Shown: positions 52,522 to 60,682 of the stretch, piece after piece | Position numbering within the stretch: the first letter of the stretch is position 1 | How the letters are laid out: each line of letters starts with the position of its first letter | Assembly: GCA_965260935.1 (NCBI GenBank) | Contig: OZ253374.1 | Location: forward strand, 2,356,001 to 2,420,000 | Direction of reading: 5' to 3' | DNA: 64,000 bases | Source: JBBROS01 sp965260935 | Lineage (GTDB): Bacteria > Pseudomonadota > Alphaproteobacteria > Acetobacterales > Acetobacteraceae | Translations under genes and position numbers: made by a program | The notes under the pieces: model-generated | What the model saw: only the letters and a program-made list of their open reading frames with translations | Told to the model about the DNA's origin: nothing | Database searches by the model: none

Positions 52522-53690
52522 GGGGCGGCGCCGAACACGAGGCTGCAATTGATGCCGCCGAAGCCGAACGCGTTGCTCATCACCCGGCCGACCCGGCGGC
52601 GCAGGAGGCCGGTCGCCACCTGCGACTTGAACGACGGGTCCGGCGCGTCCACGCCGAGGCAGCCCGGTATGATCCCCTCGGCGATGCACTCCTGGGCGAA
52701 CAGCGCGTCCAGCACGCCGCAAGCCCCGAGCGTGTGCCCGGTCCAGCCTTTCGTGCTGCTGCACGCCACGCCGTCGCCGAACACGGCCGAGACGGCGGCA
52801 TCCTCCATGGCGTCGTTGGCGCGCGTGCCGGTGCCGTGCAGGTTGACCCAGTCGATGGCCTCCGGCGTCAAACCGCACGCGGCCAGGGCCTGGCGCATGG
52901 CCGCGACCGCTCCGACGCCTTCGGGGTGCGGCGAGGACATATGGTAGCCGTCGCTGCTGGAGCCGCCGCCGAGCAGGGCGATGCCCTCGCCCTCCCGCTC
53001 CAGCAAGGCGAACCCGGCCGCCTCGCCGATGGAGATGCCGCTGCGGTCGCCGGCGCAGGGCCGGGTTGGGGTGGGAGAGATCAATTCCAGCGCCGTGAAG
53101 CCGTGCAGCGTCATGCGGCACAGGCTGTCCGCGCCGCCGACCACGGCCGCGTCGCAAACCCCGGCGGCGATCATCTGGGCGGCGTCGATGAAGCAGCGGG
53201 CGCTGCTGGCGCAGGCGATGGAGATGACGAAGGCCGGGCCGCGGAGGCCGAGCGCGGCGCGGACGTAGTCGCCGAGAGAGTAGAGGTCCTGGGTATGAGC
53301 GTAGTCGAACCCTGATGGCAGCGGGCCGTCGCCGTCCCGGTCGCGGTAGGCGTCCTCGGCGGCGTTGATGCCGCTCGTGCTGGTGCCGAGCACGACGGCG
53401 ATGCGGTCGGCGCCGTAGCGAGCAACGGCGCCGGCAACGCGGAGATCGAAGCCGTCGGCCTGCAGCGCCATGTCGGCGAGGCGGTTGTTGCGGCAGTCGT
53501 AATTGGCCATGCGCGGGGGCAGGGCATGCCGCTCCACGCCGGGGACACGGCCGATCCAGCCGCCGGTTGCCGGCTCGAAATCGTTGGGGCACAGGCCCCC
53601 GGTTCCGTGGAGCAGCGCCGCGCGATGGGCGCCCGCGCCCGTTCCCAGGGCGCTCACGGCGGTGCAGGCGGTCAGAATCAACGGCATCAT
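52518..53690 (-). CDS. Beta-ketoacyl-ACP synthase of the polyene operon
   Basis: Condensing enzyme of 390 residues that extends the polyene chain. Catalytic Cys160 lies in SIACASSARC. His285 is in NLHGTGTRAND and His319 in KGWTGHTLGACG, so the active site is complete. It has the C-terminal segment SNAFGFGGINCSLV. The start is MMPL at 53690 (second Met three bases later), overlapping the exporter stop (ATGA). It pairs with the chain-length-factor-like subunit directly downstream, with which it is translationally coupled. Confidence 0.92.
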   Translation of the reverse strand: MMPLILTACTAVSALGTGAGAHRAALLHGTGGLCPNDFEPATGGWIGRVPGVERHALPPRMANYDCRNNRLADMALQADGFDLRVAGAVARYGADRIAVVLGTSTSGINAAEDAYRDRDGDGPLPSGFDYAHTQDLYSLGDYVRAALGLRGPAFVISIACASSARCFIDAAQMIAAGVCDAAVVGGADSLCRMTLHGFTALELISPTPTRPCAGDRSGISIGEAAGFALLEREGEGIALLGGGSSSDGYHMSSPHPEGVGAVAAMRQALAACGLTPEAIDWVNLHGTGTRANDAMEDAAVSAVFGDGVACSSTKGWTGHTLGACGVLDALFAQECIAEGIIPGCLGVDAPDPSFKSQVATGLLRRRVGRVMSNAFGFGGINCSLVFGAAP

Positions 53691-55987
53691 TCCCTTTCGC
53701 CCACGGCCTTGCCGGCGACCAGGAAGGCGTAGCCCATGGCGAGCAAGGCCCCCGCCGCGACGGTCACTCCAATGTCGCGCAGAACCGGCGTCTGGCAAGC
53801 GGCGAGCAGGCCGAAGGTTAGCAAGGTCATGGCGTTGCAAGTGACCAGCGTCCGCAGGGTGCGGGCGCGCTCCTCCGCGTCGATCTGGCGGCGGGCGTAG
53901 AACAGGGCGTAATCCAGCCCGACGCCCGCGACCAGTTGCAGGGCGACCAGGTGGATCAGGGACAGGCGGACGCCCGCGGCGGTCAGCAGCGCCACCGTGA
54001 CGAGCAGGGCCGCCAGCAGGGCGCCGATCACGCGCAGCACGCGGGCGAGGTCGCGCAGCCCGGCCAGCAGCACCAGCAGGATGGCCGCCGCGCTGCCGCC
54101 GAGCCACCACCAGGCGCGGGCGGTGTAGGCGGCCAGGATGCCGCCAAGTTCGGAGCGCATGTCGACGTAAAGGACGCCTGTGCCGACGAAGGCCTCGGCG
54201 ACGCGGGCGGGGTCGGCGACGCCTTGCAGCGCCACCGGGCCGAGCCAGCCGTCGCCGCGGGGCAGCAGCAAGGGCGAGAGGCGGGCGTTGAGGAGCGTGC
54301 CTTCGAGGTCCTGCAAGCGCAGCGGGGCCGCGGTGCGGGCGGCGGCGACGGCATCCTTGAACGGGCGGAACGCTTCCGGGCGGAACGGCAGGCCGGCGCG
54401 GGCGATGTCGAGGTTGACGGCCAGGCTGACGGCATCGGGCAGGGCCGCGGCGCGGGCTGCCTGGGTCTTGGCGCTGGGCAGGAAGCGGGCTGCCAGTTCG
54501 GCCCCTTGGATCATGCCACCGGATTTTAGCCGGTCGAGGATCGGCAGCAACCGTTCCTCGGCTTCCAGGACCGCCTCCGGCGTCGCGCCGCGCACCAGGA
54601 GGAGGTGCCCGGCGTCCGGCGCGCCGATCTGGGCGCGCATCTCCCGGTCGAGCTTGCGGGAGGCTTCGGGGACGGGGCTGAGCGCCTGCAGGTCGCCTTC
54701 CCAACGCGGGCCGTGCCAGGCGAGGTAGATCGCGGCGGCGACGACGGGGAGGGCGGACCAGGCGCGGAAGCGGCGGACGTTCTCGACCCGGGGCAGCCAG
54801 GCCGGGTCGGAGGCGGCAACGGGGGCGAGGTTGGCGGCGACGATGAGGCGGGGGAGGATGGTCCAGGTGAGGACGGCGCAGGACAAGAGGCCGATGGCGG
54901 CGAACGCGCCGAGCTGGACGAGGCCGGGGAAACCGGAGAACACCATTGCGGCGAGGCCGAGCAGGGCCGAGGCGACGGCGAGGGTGAAGGCGCGGCCGAT
55001 TCGCGTGCGGGTGTGGGCGGCGGGTTCGCCGCGCTTGCGATGGCCGATCATCAGCACCGGGTAGTCGACCGAGACTCCGAGCATGGTGGCGCCGAAGCCG
55101 AGGGCGACGCCGTGGACCATGCCGAACAGGACTTGTACGGCGACGGCGGCGATGGCGACGCTGAGCACGACGGGGGCGGCGATGGCGGCCAGCACCAAGG
55201 GCGAGCGGAAGCGCCACCAAAGGAGGGCGACGACGAGCAGGGTGGAGAGGACCGAGATGCGTTCGACATCGGCTTTGATCGCGCGGGCGGCGTCGCGGGC
55301 GAACACGGCCGGGCCGGCGACGAGGAGTGTCGCGGGGCCGGGCGCTGCCGCCTGGAAGGCGAATTGGATGGCGGCGAGGGCGGTTTCCTGCGCGGGGATG
55401 TCCATGCCGCCGGCCTTCGTGCGGGCGAGCAGCAGGGCGCGGGCGCCGTCGGGGGAGAACCAGGCGCCGTCGATCATGCGGATGCCGGACGTGGCGCCCC
55501 AGGCGCGCAGCAGGGCGAAGAACGCGCCCGGCGGATCTGCCAGGCCGTACTTGACGATCAGGGGGGCGGCGGAAGAGCGGAGTTCGGCAAGCAGCCGCTC
55601 CAGCGATCTGTGCAGGGCGGGGGCGGTAAAGGCCTCGGCGGCCGTGGCCGGGCTGAGGGCGTAGCGGTGGTCGAACAGGAGGGATTGGTCGAGCGGCGGG
55701 GGCTGGCCGCCGGCGACGAGCTGGAACAGGCCGGTGCCGGGCAGCGCGGCTGCCATCGACACGGCGATGCGGGCGAGGTCCGGGGCGGGCGCGTTCTCGA
55801 CGCCGATCAGGACGAGGCCGGTGGCGGCGCCGGTGCGGGCCTCGTCGAGCACCAGGCGGGCGGCCTCGGTGCGGCCCCTGGGGAGGAACTCGGCCATGTC
55901 GGTGCGGACGGTGATCAGCGAGATGGCGAGGACGAGAAAGGCGATCGCGGCGGCCAGGCTGGCGAGGACTGGTGCGGCGCGGGTCAT
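53687..55987 (-). CDS. MMPL/RND-family exporter
   Basis: Large membrane protein of 766 residues with two blocks of hydrophobic segments separated by extracytoplasmic loops. The MMPL-type motif GVSVDYPVLMIGH is present in the first half and the related GVGLDYALFYARR in the second. Similar proteins occur in aryl-polyene and flexirubin clusters, where they are thought to move the lipidated polyene toward the outer membrane. It overlaps the LolA-like gene start and the ketosynthase start (ATGA at each side), so it is strictly coupled to the operon. Confidence 0.87.
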   Translation of the reverse strand: MTRAAPVLASLAAAIAFLVLAISLITVRTDMAEFLPRGRTEAARLVLDEARTGAATGLVLIGVENAPAPDLARIAVSMAAALPGTGLFQLVAGGQPPPLDQSLLFDHRYALSPATAAEAFTAPALHRSLERLLAELRSSAAPLIVKYGLADPPGAFFALLRAWGATSGIRMIDGAWFSPDGARALLLARTKAGGMDIPAQETALAAIQFAFQAAAPGPATLLVAGPAVFARDAARAIKADVERISVLSTLLVVALLWWRFRSPLVLAAIAAPVVLSVAIAAVAVQVLFGMVHGVALGFGATMLGVSVDYPVLMIGHRKRGEPAAHTRTRIGRAFTLAVASALLGLAAMVFSGFPGLVQLGAFAAIGLLSCAVLTWTILPRLIVAANLAPVAASDPAWLPRVENVRRFRAWSALPVVAAAIYLAWHGPRWEGDLQALSPVPEASRKLDREMRAQIGAPDAGHLLLVRGATPEAVLEAEERLLPILDRLKSGGMIQGAELAARFLPSAKTQAARAAALPDAVSLAVNLDIARAGLPFRPEAFRPFKDAVAAARTAAPLRLQDLEGTLLNARLSPLLLPRGDGWLGPVALQGVADPARVAEAFVGTGVLYVDMRSELGGILAAYTARAWWWLGGSAAAILLVLLAGLRDLARVLRVIGALLAALLVTVALLTAAGVRLSLIHLVALQLVAGVGLDYALFYARRQIDAEERARTLRTLVTCNAMTLLTFGLLAACQTPVLRDIGVTVAAGALLAMGYAFLVAGKAVGERE

Positions 55988-56571
55988 CGAGGCGTGATCG
56001 TCATCGTCTGCTCGTCGCCGTTGGCCTGGGTGATGGCGAGGCGGTCCACCTGGCCGTCATGACCCTGGAGATGGACGCCGCGGAGGAACTTGGCGGCGGC
56101 CAGGTCTTTGGGGGTGAGGTCGAGGGTCCAGCTTGCCATCGTGCCGCCGGTGCTGGCGTGGAAGGCCTTCCGCAGCGCCGCCGCGTCGCCGAGCAGCGGG
56201 CCGCGGATGGCGTCGATCAAGGTGCGGAGCTCGGGCGCGGCGCTCATGGGGATGACCTGCGGGGGTTGGTTGCCGGCGGTGATGACCAAGCGGTCACCGT
56301 CCACGACGAGGCGCTCGGGCTGCGGCCAGGTGGTGACCTTCTCCAAGTAGCCCTTACGGTAGGAGAGGGCGCCGCTGCTCTCGAGCGGGGTGTCGAGGGC
56401 GGCGAAGCGGCGCTGCTCGCGGAACGTGGCGCTGCGCTCCGGCACGGAGGCGAGCCTTGCCATCAAGGCTTCGAGCGGTGGGCCGCCGTCAGCCCTTGCC
56501 GGCTGCCCAAGCAGGAGCGGGGCCAGGAGAACGAGCGGCAGCAAGCGCCGCCCGTGGATCATGCCCCGCAT
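55984..56571 (-). CDS. LolA-like periplasmic carrier
   Basis: Protein of about 195 residues with an N-terminal signal peptide (RRLLPLVLLAPLLLGQPARA). The mature part has the LolA-like opening EALMARLASVPERSATFREQ. LolA-type carriers bring lipoproteins or lipids across the periplasm; in aryl-polyene clusters a related carrier is thought to move the polyene lipid. Start options are 56571 and 56562. Either overlaps the upstream acyltransferase gene by more than 70 bases, an unusually long overlap for this operon. The stop overlaps the exporter start. Confidence 0.82.
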   Translation of the reverse strand: MRGMIHGRRLLPLVLLAPLLLGQPARADGGPPLEALMARLASVPERSATFREQRRFAALDTPLESSGALSYRKGYLEKVTTWPQPERLVVDGDRLVITAGNQPPQVIPMSAAPELRTLIDAIRGPLLGDAAALRKAFHASTGGTMASWTLDLTPKDLAAAKFLRGVHLQGHDGQVDRLAITQANGDEQTMTITPR

Positions 56572-57457
56572 CGGACGCGTGTTCCCAGAAAGGAAAGAAG
56601 TTGAACCATTGGTAGGGGTGCGCGCGGCAAGCGGCCTCGATCTCGATGACGTAGCGAGCCATGGTATCGCGCAAGTCGGCGCCGCGACAGCAGCGGCGCA
56701 GGACGATGCGGTCGGCGAAGGGCTTGAAGCGGACGTCGTAGCGGGCCGGGCCGGTGCGGACGGCGTGGAAGAGGATAACGGGGGCGGCGATGGCGTTGGC
56801 GAGGACGAAGGGACCGGAAGGGAACGGGGCGGCCTCGCCGAGGAAGGGAAGGCTCACCATGCGGTGGCCGGAGGGGGCGCGGTCGGCGAGGATGCCGACG
56901 ACCTCGCCGCGCTCGACGCATTCGCGGGCGCGGATCATGCTGGCGGTGTCGCCGATCTCGAGCACGCGTTCGTGCAAGGCTGGGGCGAGGCGGTCGAATA
57001 AGGGGCCGAGGACGCCGGCGTTGCGGCGGTACATGAGCGCCCAGACCGGGACTGGGGAGTGGCGGGCGACGGCGCGCAGGACTTCGAAGCTGCCGAGGTG
57101 CGCGCCGAGCAGGATGCAGCCCTGGCCGCGGCCGAGCAGTTCGGTGAGGTGATCGAGGCCCTCCGTTTGGACGTCGAAGCCGGCGTGATGGCCGCAGAGC
57201 AGCAGGATGCGGTCGAGTACGGCGTGGGAGAAGCTATGGAAGTGCTGGGCGACGTGGCGCAGGCCGGGCGGGGCGGGCAGGACGTGGCGGAGGTAGTCGC
57301 GCGAGGCGCGGCGGGCGGCGCGGCTGGTGAGCAGGAACCATAGGGTGACGGGCCAGAGAATGAGCGGGGCGAGGAGCCGCCCGGTGTGCGTCGCGAGCCA
57401 CAGGCCGGCCCTGGCGGCGAGAGGGGAGCCGCGTTCCTGCTGCTGCGACCAGCTCAT
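56489..57457 (-). CDS. LpxL/HtrB-like lysophospholipid acyltransferase
   Basis: Membrane-associated acyltransferase of 322 residues resembling lipid A acyltransferases. The catalytic HX4E is in LLGAHLGSFEVLR. Other segments are ALMYRRNAGVLGPLF and VGILADRAPSG, and the final PYQWFNFFPFWE is the family ending. In aryl-polyene clusters such a protein probably attaches the polyene acyl chain to a lipid or sugar. The ATG at 57457 overlaps the upstream dehydratase stop (ATGA). The final 30 residues (alanine- and proline-rich) extend over the LolA-like start. Confidence 0.87.
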   Translation of the reverse strand: MSWSQQQERGSPLAARAGLWLATHTGRLLAPLILWPVTLWFLLTSRAARRASRDYLRHVLPAPPGLRHVAQHFHSFSHAVLDRILLLCGHHAGFDVQTEGLDHLTELLGRGQGCILLGAHLGSFEVLRAVARHSPVPVWALMYRRNAGVLGPLFDRLAPALHERVLEIGDTASMIRARECVERGEVVGILADRAPSGHRMVSLPFLGEAAPFPSGPFVLANAIAAPVILFHAVRTGPARYDVRFKPFADRIVLRRCCRGADLRDTMARYVIEIEAACRAHPYQWFNFFPFWEHASDAGHDPRAALAAARSPGPAPAWAAGKG

Positions 57458-57732
57458 ATGAGCGACACGGTTCCGCTGACGACCGCCCGGCCGTCAATGT
57501 TGCACGTGAAACATTTGTCCGCGTATTCGACCTCGACGCGCTCGCTCGGGCGGACCGGATGCGTGAACCGGACGGCTGGGAAGCCGGCGAGGGCGCGGCC
57601 TGGCTCGGCGGCGAGGATGAGGGCGGCGGTTTCGTCCAGCAACATGACGCCGGGCACGATTGGGCGGCCGGGGAAATGGCCGGGCAGCGCCGGATGGTCC
57701 GGCGGCACGGTGAAGGAGCCGGCGGGGCGCAT
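57454..57732 (-). CDS. Hotdog dehydratase (ApeI/FabZ-like)
   Basis: Small hotdog protein of 92 residues. The motif HPALPGHFPGRPIVPGVMLLD carries the catalytic-type histidine near residue 19 and is the hallmark of FabZ/ApeI dehydratases. It probably removes water from the 3-hydroxyacyl intermediate together with the second hotdog protein at 51287. The ATG at 57732 shares one base with the ligase stop (TGATG). It is short compared with FabZ, as are ApeI-type subunits. Confidence 0.86.
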   Translation of the reverse strand: MRPAGSFTVPPDHPALPGHFPGRPIVPGVMLLDETAALILAAEPGRALAGFPAVRFTHPVRPSERVEVEYADKCFTCNIDGRAVVSGTVSLI

Positions 57733-59036
57733 CAGTCCTCGTGTTCCAGAAGCTGCAGCAGGGCCTGGCGCGGCAGCTTGCCGAGGGCGTTGCGCGGCAT
57801 GGCGGGGACGCGCACGACCCGGCGGGGCATGAACGCCGGGTCCATCACGCGGCGGAGGTCGGCGAGGATGGCGGGGGCGGTGCGGCCGGGCGCGACGACG
57901 ATGGCGACGAGGCGGGGAGTGGCGCGTCCGGGTTCGTCGGGCAGGACGAAGGCGCCGTCCTCAATGCCCGGCAGGCCGGCCAGCAGGTGGTTCAGGCCTG
58001 GCAGGGAGGCGCGGCGGCCGCCGAGCTTGATGACGTCGGTGCGGCGGCCGAGCAGGCGGAAGCCTGCGCCGGTGCGCTCGATCATGTCGGCGAGCGGCAC
58101 CGGGTCTGCGCCGTGCGCTTGGACGATTGATCCTGCCTCGGTGACGGCGATCCGGACGCCGGGATAGCCGACCCAATCGGGGCCTGCGGTGGTGCGGCGG
58201 CTGGCGATGCTGCCGCATTCGGTGGCGCCGAAGATTTCCAGGATGGGGGCGGACCATGCGGCTTCCGCCTCCGCGGCCAGCGCGTGGTCCAGCGGCGCGG
58301 TGGCGCTGATGCAGGCGGAGACCGGCGGCATCGGGTGGCCCGCTTGGATCAGGGTGCGCAGGTGCAGCGGGGTGGTGACGAGGACGCGCGGGGCCGGGCA
58401 GGCGGCGAGGGCGGCGGCGACGTCGGCTGGGAAGAAGGCCGGGCCGCACCAGCTCGCGACCCGCGCGTGCAGCGGCAGGAGGATGGTGGTTTCGAAACCG
58501 TACATGTGTTGCGGCGGCACGGTGCCGACGATGCTTGCGCCGTCGAGCGCGAATTGCTCGCAGGCGGCCTGGCTGCGGGCGGGCAGGGCCGCCCATCGCT
58601 TCGGGTGGGGCGTCGGCTGGCCGGTGCTGCCGGAGGTGAAAACGATCGCGGCCAGGTGGCCGGGCGGGAGCGAAGGGTTGTCGGGACGGTGGGCAGGCTC
58701 GGCGGCGGACGGGCGGACGGGCGTTGCCGGCCATGGCAGGTTGGGCCGTTCCGTATCGGCGGCGACGGTGCAGCCCGGATAGTCCGAGGCCATTGAGAGG
58801 AGGGCTGCGGGCTCCACGTTGAGCAGGCTGGTGCGGCCGCGCAGCAGCCCGGCCGCGAAGGCGACGGCGAAGGCGTACCGATCCTGACATAAATTGACGA
58901 GAAAGCGCCCGTCCGGCAGGATTTCCGCGAGGTCGTAGGCGTCGCGCAGGAAGGCGGCGGCCGAGACCGGGCCTTGCGGGCGGTAGAACAGCGGGCTGGA
59001 GTCGGGCCGGTCCAGCAACGTGGTCGGCGCAGGCAT
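57732..59036 (-). CDS. AMP-dependent acyl/aryl-acid ligase
   Basis: Acyl-activating enzyme of 434 residues, shorter than typical 500-residue ligases, as in aryl-polyene clusters (ApeH type). The phosphate loop is TSGSTGQPTPHPKR, then MYGFETTILLPLH, the motif IFGATECGSIASRRT and the hinge RTDVIKLGG. It should activate an aryl acid (for example a 4-hydroxybenzoate-like starter) and load it on the acyl carrier protein. The start at 59036 lies 2 bases after the ACP stop, and the stop shares a base with the dehydratase start. Confidence 0.85.
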   Translation of the reverse strand: MPAPTTLLDRPDSSPLFYRPQGPVSAAAFLRDAYDLAEILPDGRFLVNLCQDRYAFAVAFAAGLLRGRTSLLNVEPAALLSMASDYPGCTVAADTERPNLPWPATPVRPSAAEPAHRPDNPSLPPGHLAAIVFTSGSTGQPTPHPKRWAALPARSQAACEQFALDGASIVGTVPPQHMYGFETTILLPLHARVASWCGPAFFPADVAAALAACPAPRVLVTTPLHLRTLIQAGHPMPPVSACISATAPLDHALAAEAEAAWSAPILEIFGATECGSIASRRTTAGPDWVGYPGVRIAVTEAGSIVQAHGADPVPLADMIERTGAGFRLLGRRTDVIKLGGRRASLPGLNHLLAGLPGIEDGAFVLPDEPGRATPRLVAIVVAPGRTAPAILADLRRVMDPAFMPRRVVRVPAMPRNALGKLPRQALLQLLEHED

Positions 59037-59038
59037 CG

Positions 59039-59326
59039 TCAGCGGGTCCGGTGCGCCTCGACGTGGGCGGACAGGGTGCGGAGGGAGGCGAAGATGCGCT
59101 GGTTGCGCTCGTCGTCGGAGCGCAGTTCGAAGCCGTATGCGCGGGAGATGGCCAAGGCGAGTTCGAGGGCGTCGATGGAGTCGAGGCCCAGGCCGTCGCC
59201 GAATAGCGGCTCGGCGGGGCCGATCTCCTCCGGCGCGACCTCAAGCTGCAGGGAGCTTGCGATCAGGACCGCCAAGGCTTGCTCGGGTCCGGTTTGAACC
59301 GGGGGGAGGGCTTGCAACTGTGTCAC
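59039..59326 (-). CDS. Acyl carrier protein
   Basis: Carrier protein of 95 residues with the phosphopantetheine site GLGLDSIDALELA (Ser50). First gene of the operon. The GTG at 59326 is preceded by GGAAAA, a weak ribosome site. Well-studied aryl-polyene clusters encode two carrier proteins; only this one is visible here. It is divergent from the COG4648-type membrane protein with a 62-base gap that contains a promoter-like sequence. Confidence 0.9.
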   Translation of the reverse strand: MTQLQALPPVQTGPEQALAVLIASSLQLEVAPEEIGPAEPLFGDGLGLDSIDALELALAISRAYGFELRSDDERNQRIFASLRTLSAHVEAHRTR

Positions 59327-59344
59327 TGGATTTTTCCAAGCGCG

Positions 59345-59373
59345 ATCATATCGGAGTGTCTGATAGGCTGCAA
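59345..59373 (-). promoter_or_regulatory. Predicted sigma-70-type promoter of the polyene operon
   Basis: On the minus strand a TTGCAG (59368-59373) is separated by exactly 17 bases from TATGAT (59345-59350), a good match to -35 and -10 boxes. Transcription would begin about seven bases further left, giving a very short leader before the ACP start codon at 59326. Predicted from pattern only; the gap is AT-rich, so chance matches are possible. Confidence 0.42.
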
Positions 59374-59388
59374 AGTAGTTGATATGTC

Positions 59389-60030
59389 ATGGTTTGCAAA
59401 CCGATCCAAATTTTGAGGGCTGGCGCGTTGATCGTGCTGGCCTCTGCTCCCGTCGGCTCGCGTGTTGCGCTCGCATTGGGGCACGGATATGGCGTCGTCG
59501 GCGCTGCATCGGCGGCGCAGGCGGTGGCGGCCGGGATCGTGCTTTGGGCCAGTTGGGCGCGGGCGCGCTGGGCTGGCCCCGTTCTCTCGTTGGCGCTGTT
59601 GGCCAGCTTGGCGGCCGGCTCGGCGTGGTCGGTGCGGACGGGTGTCCTGGCGATGTCGGGCGTGGCCCACATGCTGCTGTACGGATGGCTGTTGGCGCTG
59701 TTCGGACGGTCGCTGCGGGCCGGGCGGGAGAGCCTGGTGACGGGGGTGGCGCGGCGGGTCAACCCGGCGTTCCATGCGGGGATGGTGCGTTACACGCGCG
59801 GCGTGACGATGGCCTGGTGCCTGCTTTTCGCGGGCGAGCTGGCGGGCTCGGCGGCGCTGCTGGCCTGGACGCCCGGCTGGTGGGTTTGGTTCGTGGGCGG
59901 GCTGCACCTGGCGCCCGCGGCGGCGTTGATGGTTGCGGAGGCGTTGTTGCGGCGGCGGCTGTGGCGCGATCATGCGACGGGGTTGATCGAGACCGTGCGA
60001 GGGATGCGCAAGGCTTGGAGGCGGGCGTGA
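59389..60030 (+). CDS. COG4648-type membrane protein linked to the aryl-polyene cluster
   Basis: Integral membrane protein of 213 residues with about six hydrophobic segments and a basic C-terminus. The segment HMLLYGWLLALFGRSLRAGRE followed by TGVARRVNPAFHAGMVRYTR matches the COG4648 protein found in aryl-polyene clusters (ApeG-like). Its function is unknown. The ATG at 59389 is divergent from the ACP gene, sharing the same 62-base promoter gap, so it belongs to the cluster though on the other strand. Confidence 0.78.
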   Translation: MVCKPIQILRAGALIVLASAPVGSRVALALGHGYGVVGAASAAQAVAAGIVLWASWARARWAGPVLSLALLASLAAGSAWSVRTGVLAMSGVAHMLLYGWLLALFGRSLRAGRESLVTGVARRVNPAFHAGMVRYTRGVTMAWCLLFAGELAGSAALLAWTPGWWVWFVGGLHLAPAAALMVAEALLRRRLWRDHATGLIETVRGMRKAWRRA

Positions 60031-60104
60031 CCGGCCGTGAATTGTTCTAGGAAGTTGCGAGGCATTTCGGATATAGCGCGCGAGGTGTTTTGGAGGGCGG
60101 GCGG

Positions 60105-60434
60105 ATGCATGTCGAATTGCGGGTGAAACGAGTTCTGCAGTCGGTCGCGGCGCCGGGGTTGTTTCTTATCCTGGTCGGTTATTTCAGTTGGAACGCCACG
60201 CAAGGGGAGCGTGGATTGCGCGCCTACTCGTTGCGGCAGGCTCAGTTGCAGGGCGCTCAAGCCGAGCTGCACCGGGCGGAACGCGAGCGGGACGTGCTGG
60301 AGCGGCGGGTGGCCGGACTGCGGACGCAGCGGCTCGACCTGGATGCGCTGGATGAGCGGGCGCGGGCGATGCTGAACGTGGCGGAGCCTACGGACGTGGT
60401 GGTGATGTATGCGGCCGGGAAAAAGCTGTTCTAG
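60105..60434 (+). CDS. ftsB: Septum formation initiator FtsB/DivIC-like protein
   Basis: Single-pass membrane protein of 109 residues with a hydrophobic helix (VAAPGLFLILVGYFSW) followed by a coiled coil (about 40-85, AQLQGAQAELHRAERERDVL). This is the FtsB-type divisome component of alphaproteobacteria, where its gene usually precedes pdhA; the same order holds here. A GGAGGGCGG ribosome site favours the ATG at 60105; a TTG at 60090 is also in frame. Its stop codon TAG lies inside the first arm of the folded repeat. Confidence 0.87.
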   Translation: MHVELRVKRVLQSVAAPGLFLILVGYFSWNATQGERGLRAYSLRQAQLQGAQAELHRAERERDVLERRVAGLRTQRLDLDALDERARAMLNVAEPTDVVVMYAAGKKLF

Positions 60435-60535
60435 ACCTTTATCGCCCTGACTGTGTCAGAGCGGTAAAGGTCTAGCACTAATCTGGACTGGCAATTGACG
60501 CGCCTCGCTTTCCAGTCAGGGCGATTGCAGTCTAG
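60431..60535 (+). repeat. Folded dispersed repeat, copy 2
   Basis: The first part (60431-60475) is a 21-bp hairpin with loop TGT, with one mismatch and one wobble pair; its stem differs from copy 1 but keeps the pairing. The second part (60471-60535) is almost identical to 11840-11901 (CACTNATCTGGACTGGCAAT and TTTCCAGTCAGGGCGATTGC shared). It lies between ftsB and pdhA and begins one base before the ftsB stop codon. It could be a terminator or an RNA element separating the two genes. Confidence 0.85.
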
Positions 60536-60561
60536 GCCGAGGCGAGGCGGCGAGGCTTGAC

Positions 60562-60580
60562 TTAACCGGAATCTGGTTAA
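60562..60580. promoter_or_regulatory. Palindrome upstream of pdhA
   Basis: TTAACC (60562-60567) and GGTTAA (60575-60580) form a 6-bp palindrome with a 7-base centre about 100 bases before the pdhA start, overlapping a TTGACT that could be a -35 box. It could be an operator for pdhA; the partner regulator is unknown. The spacing does not fit a CtrA site. Confidence 0.35.
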
Positions 60581-60682
60581 CGCGCGTATTGCGTTGCACA
60601 ACAACGGTTTTAACGCGCGGCCTTGCCGAAGGGCGGAGGGCCTATTAGGTTTTTAGCTCGAGTTCGAGCGGAGATCAGGCGG

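Noticed and set aside
60562..60580. CtrA-type site before pdhA
   Set aside because: The two TTAA half-sites are separated by 11 bases, not the 7 required, so this is only a palindrome.
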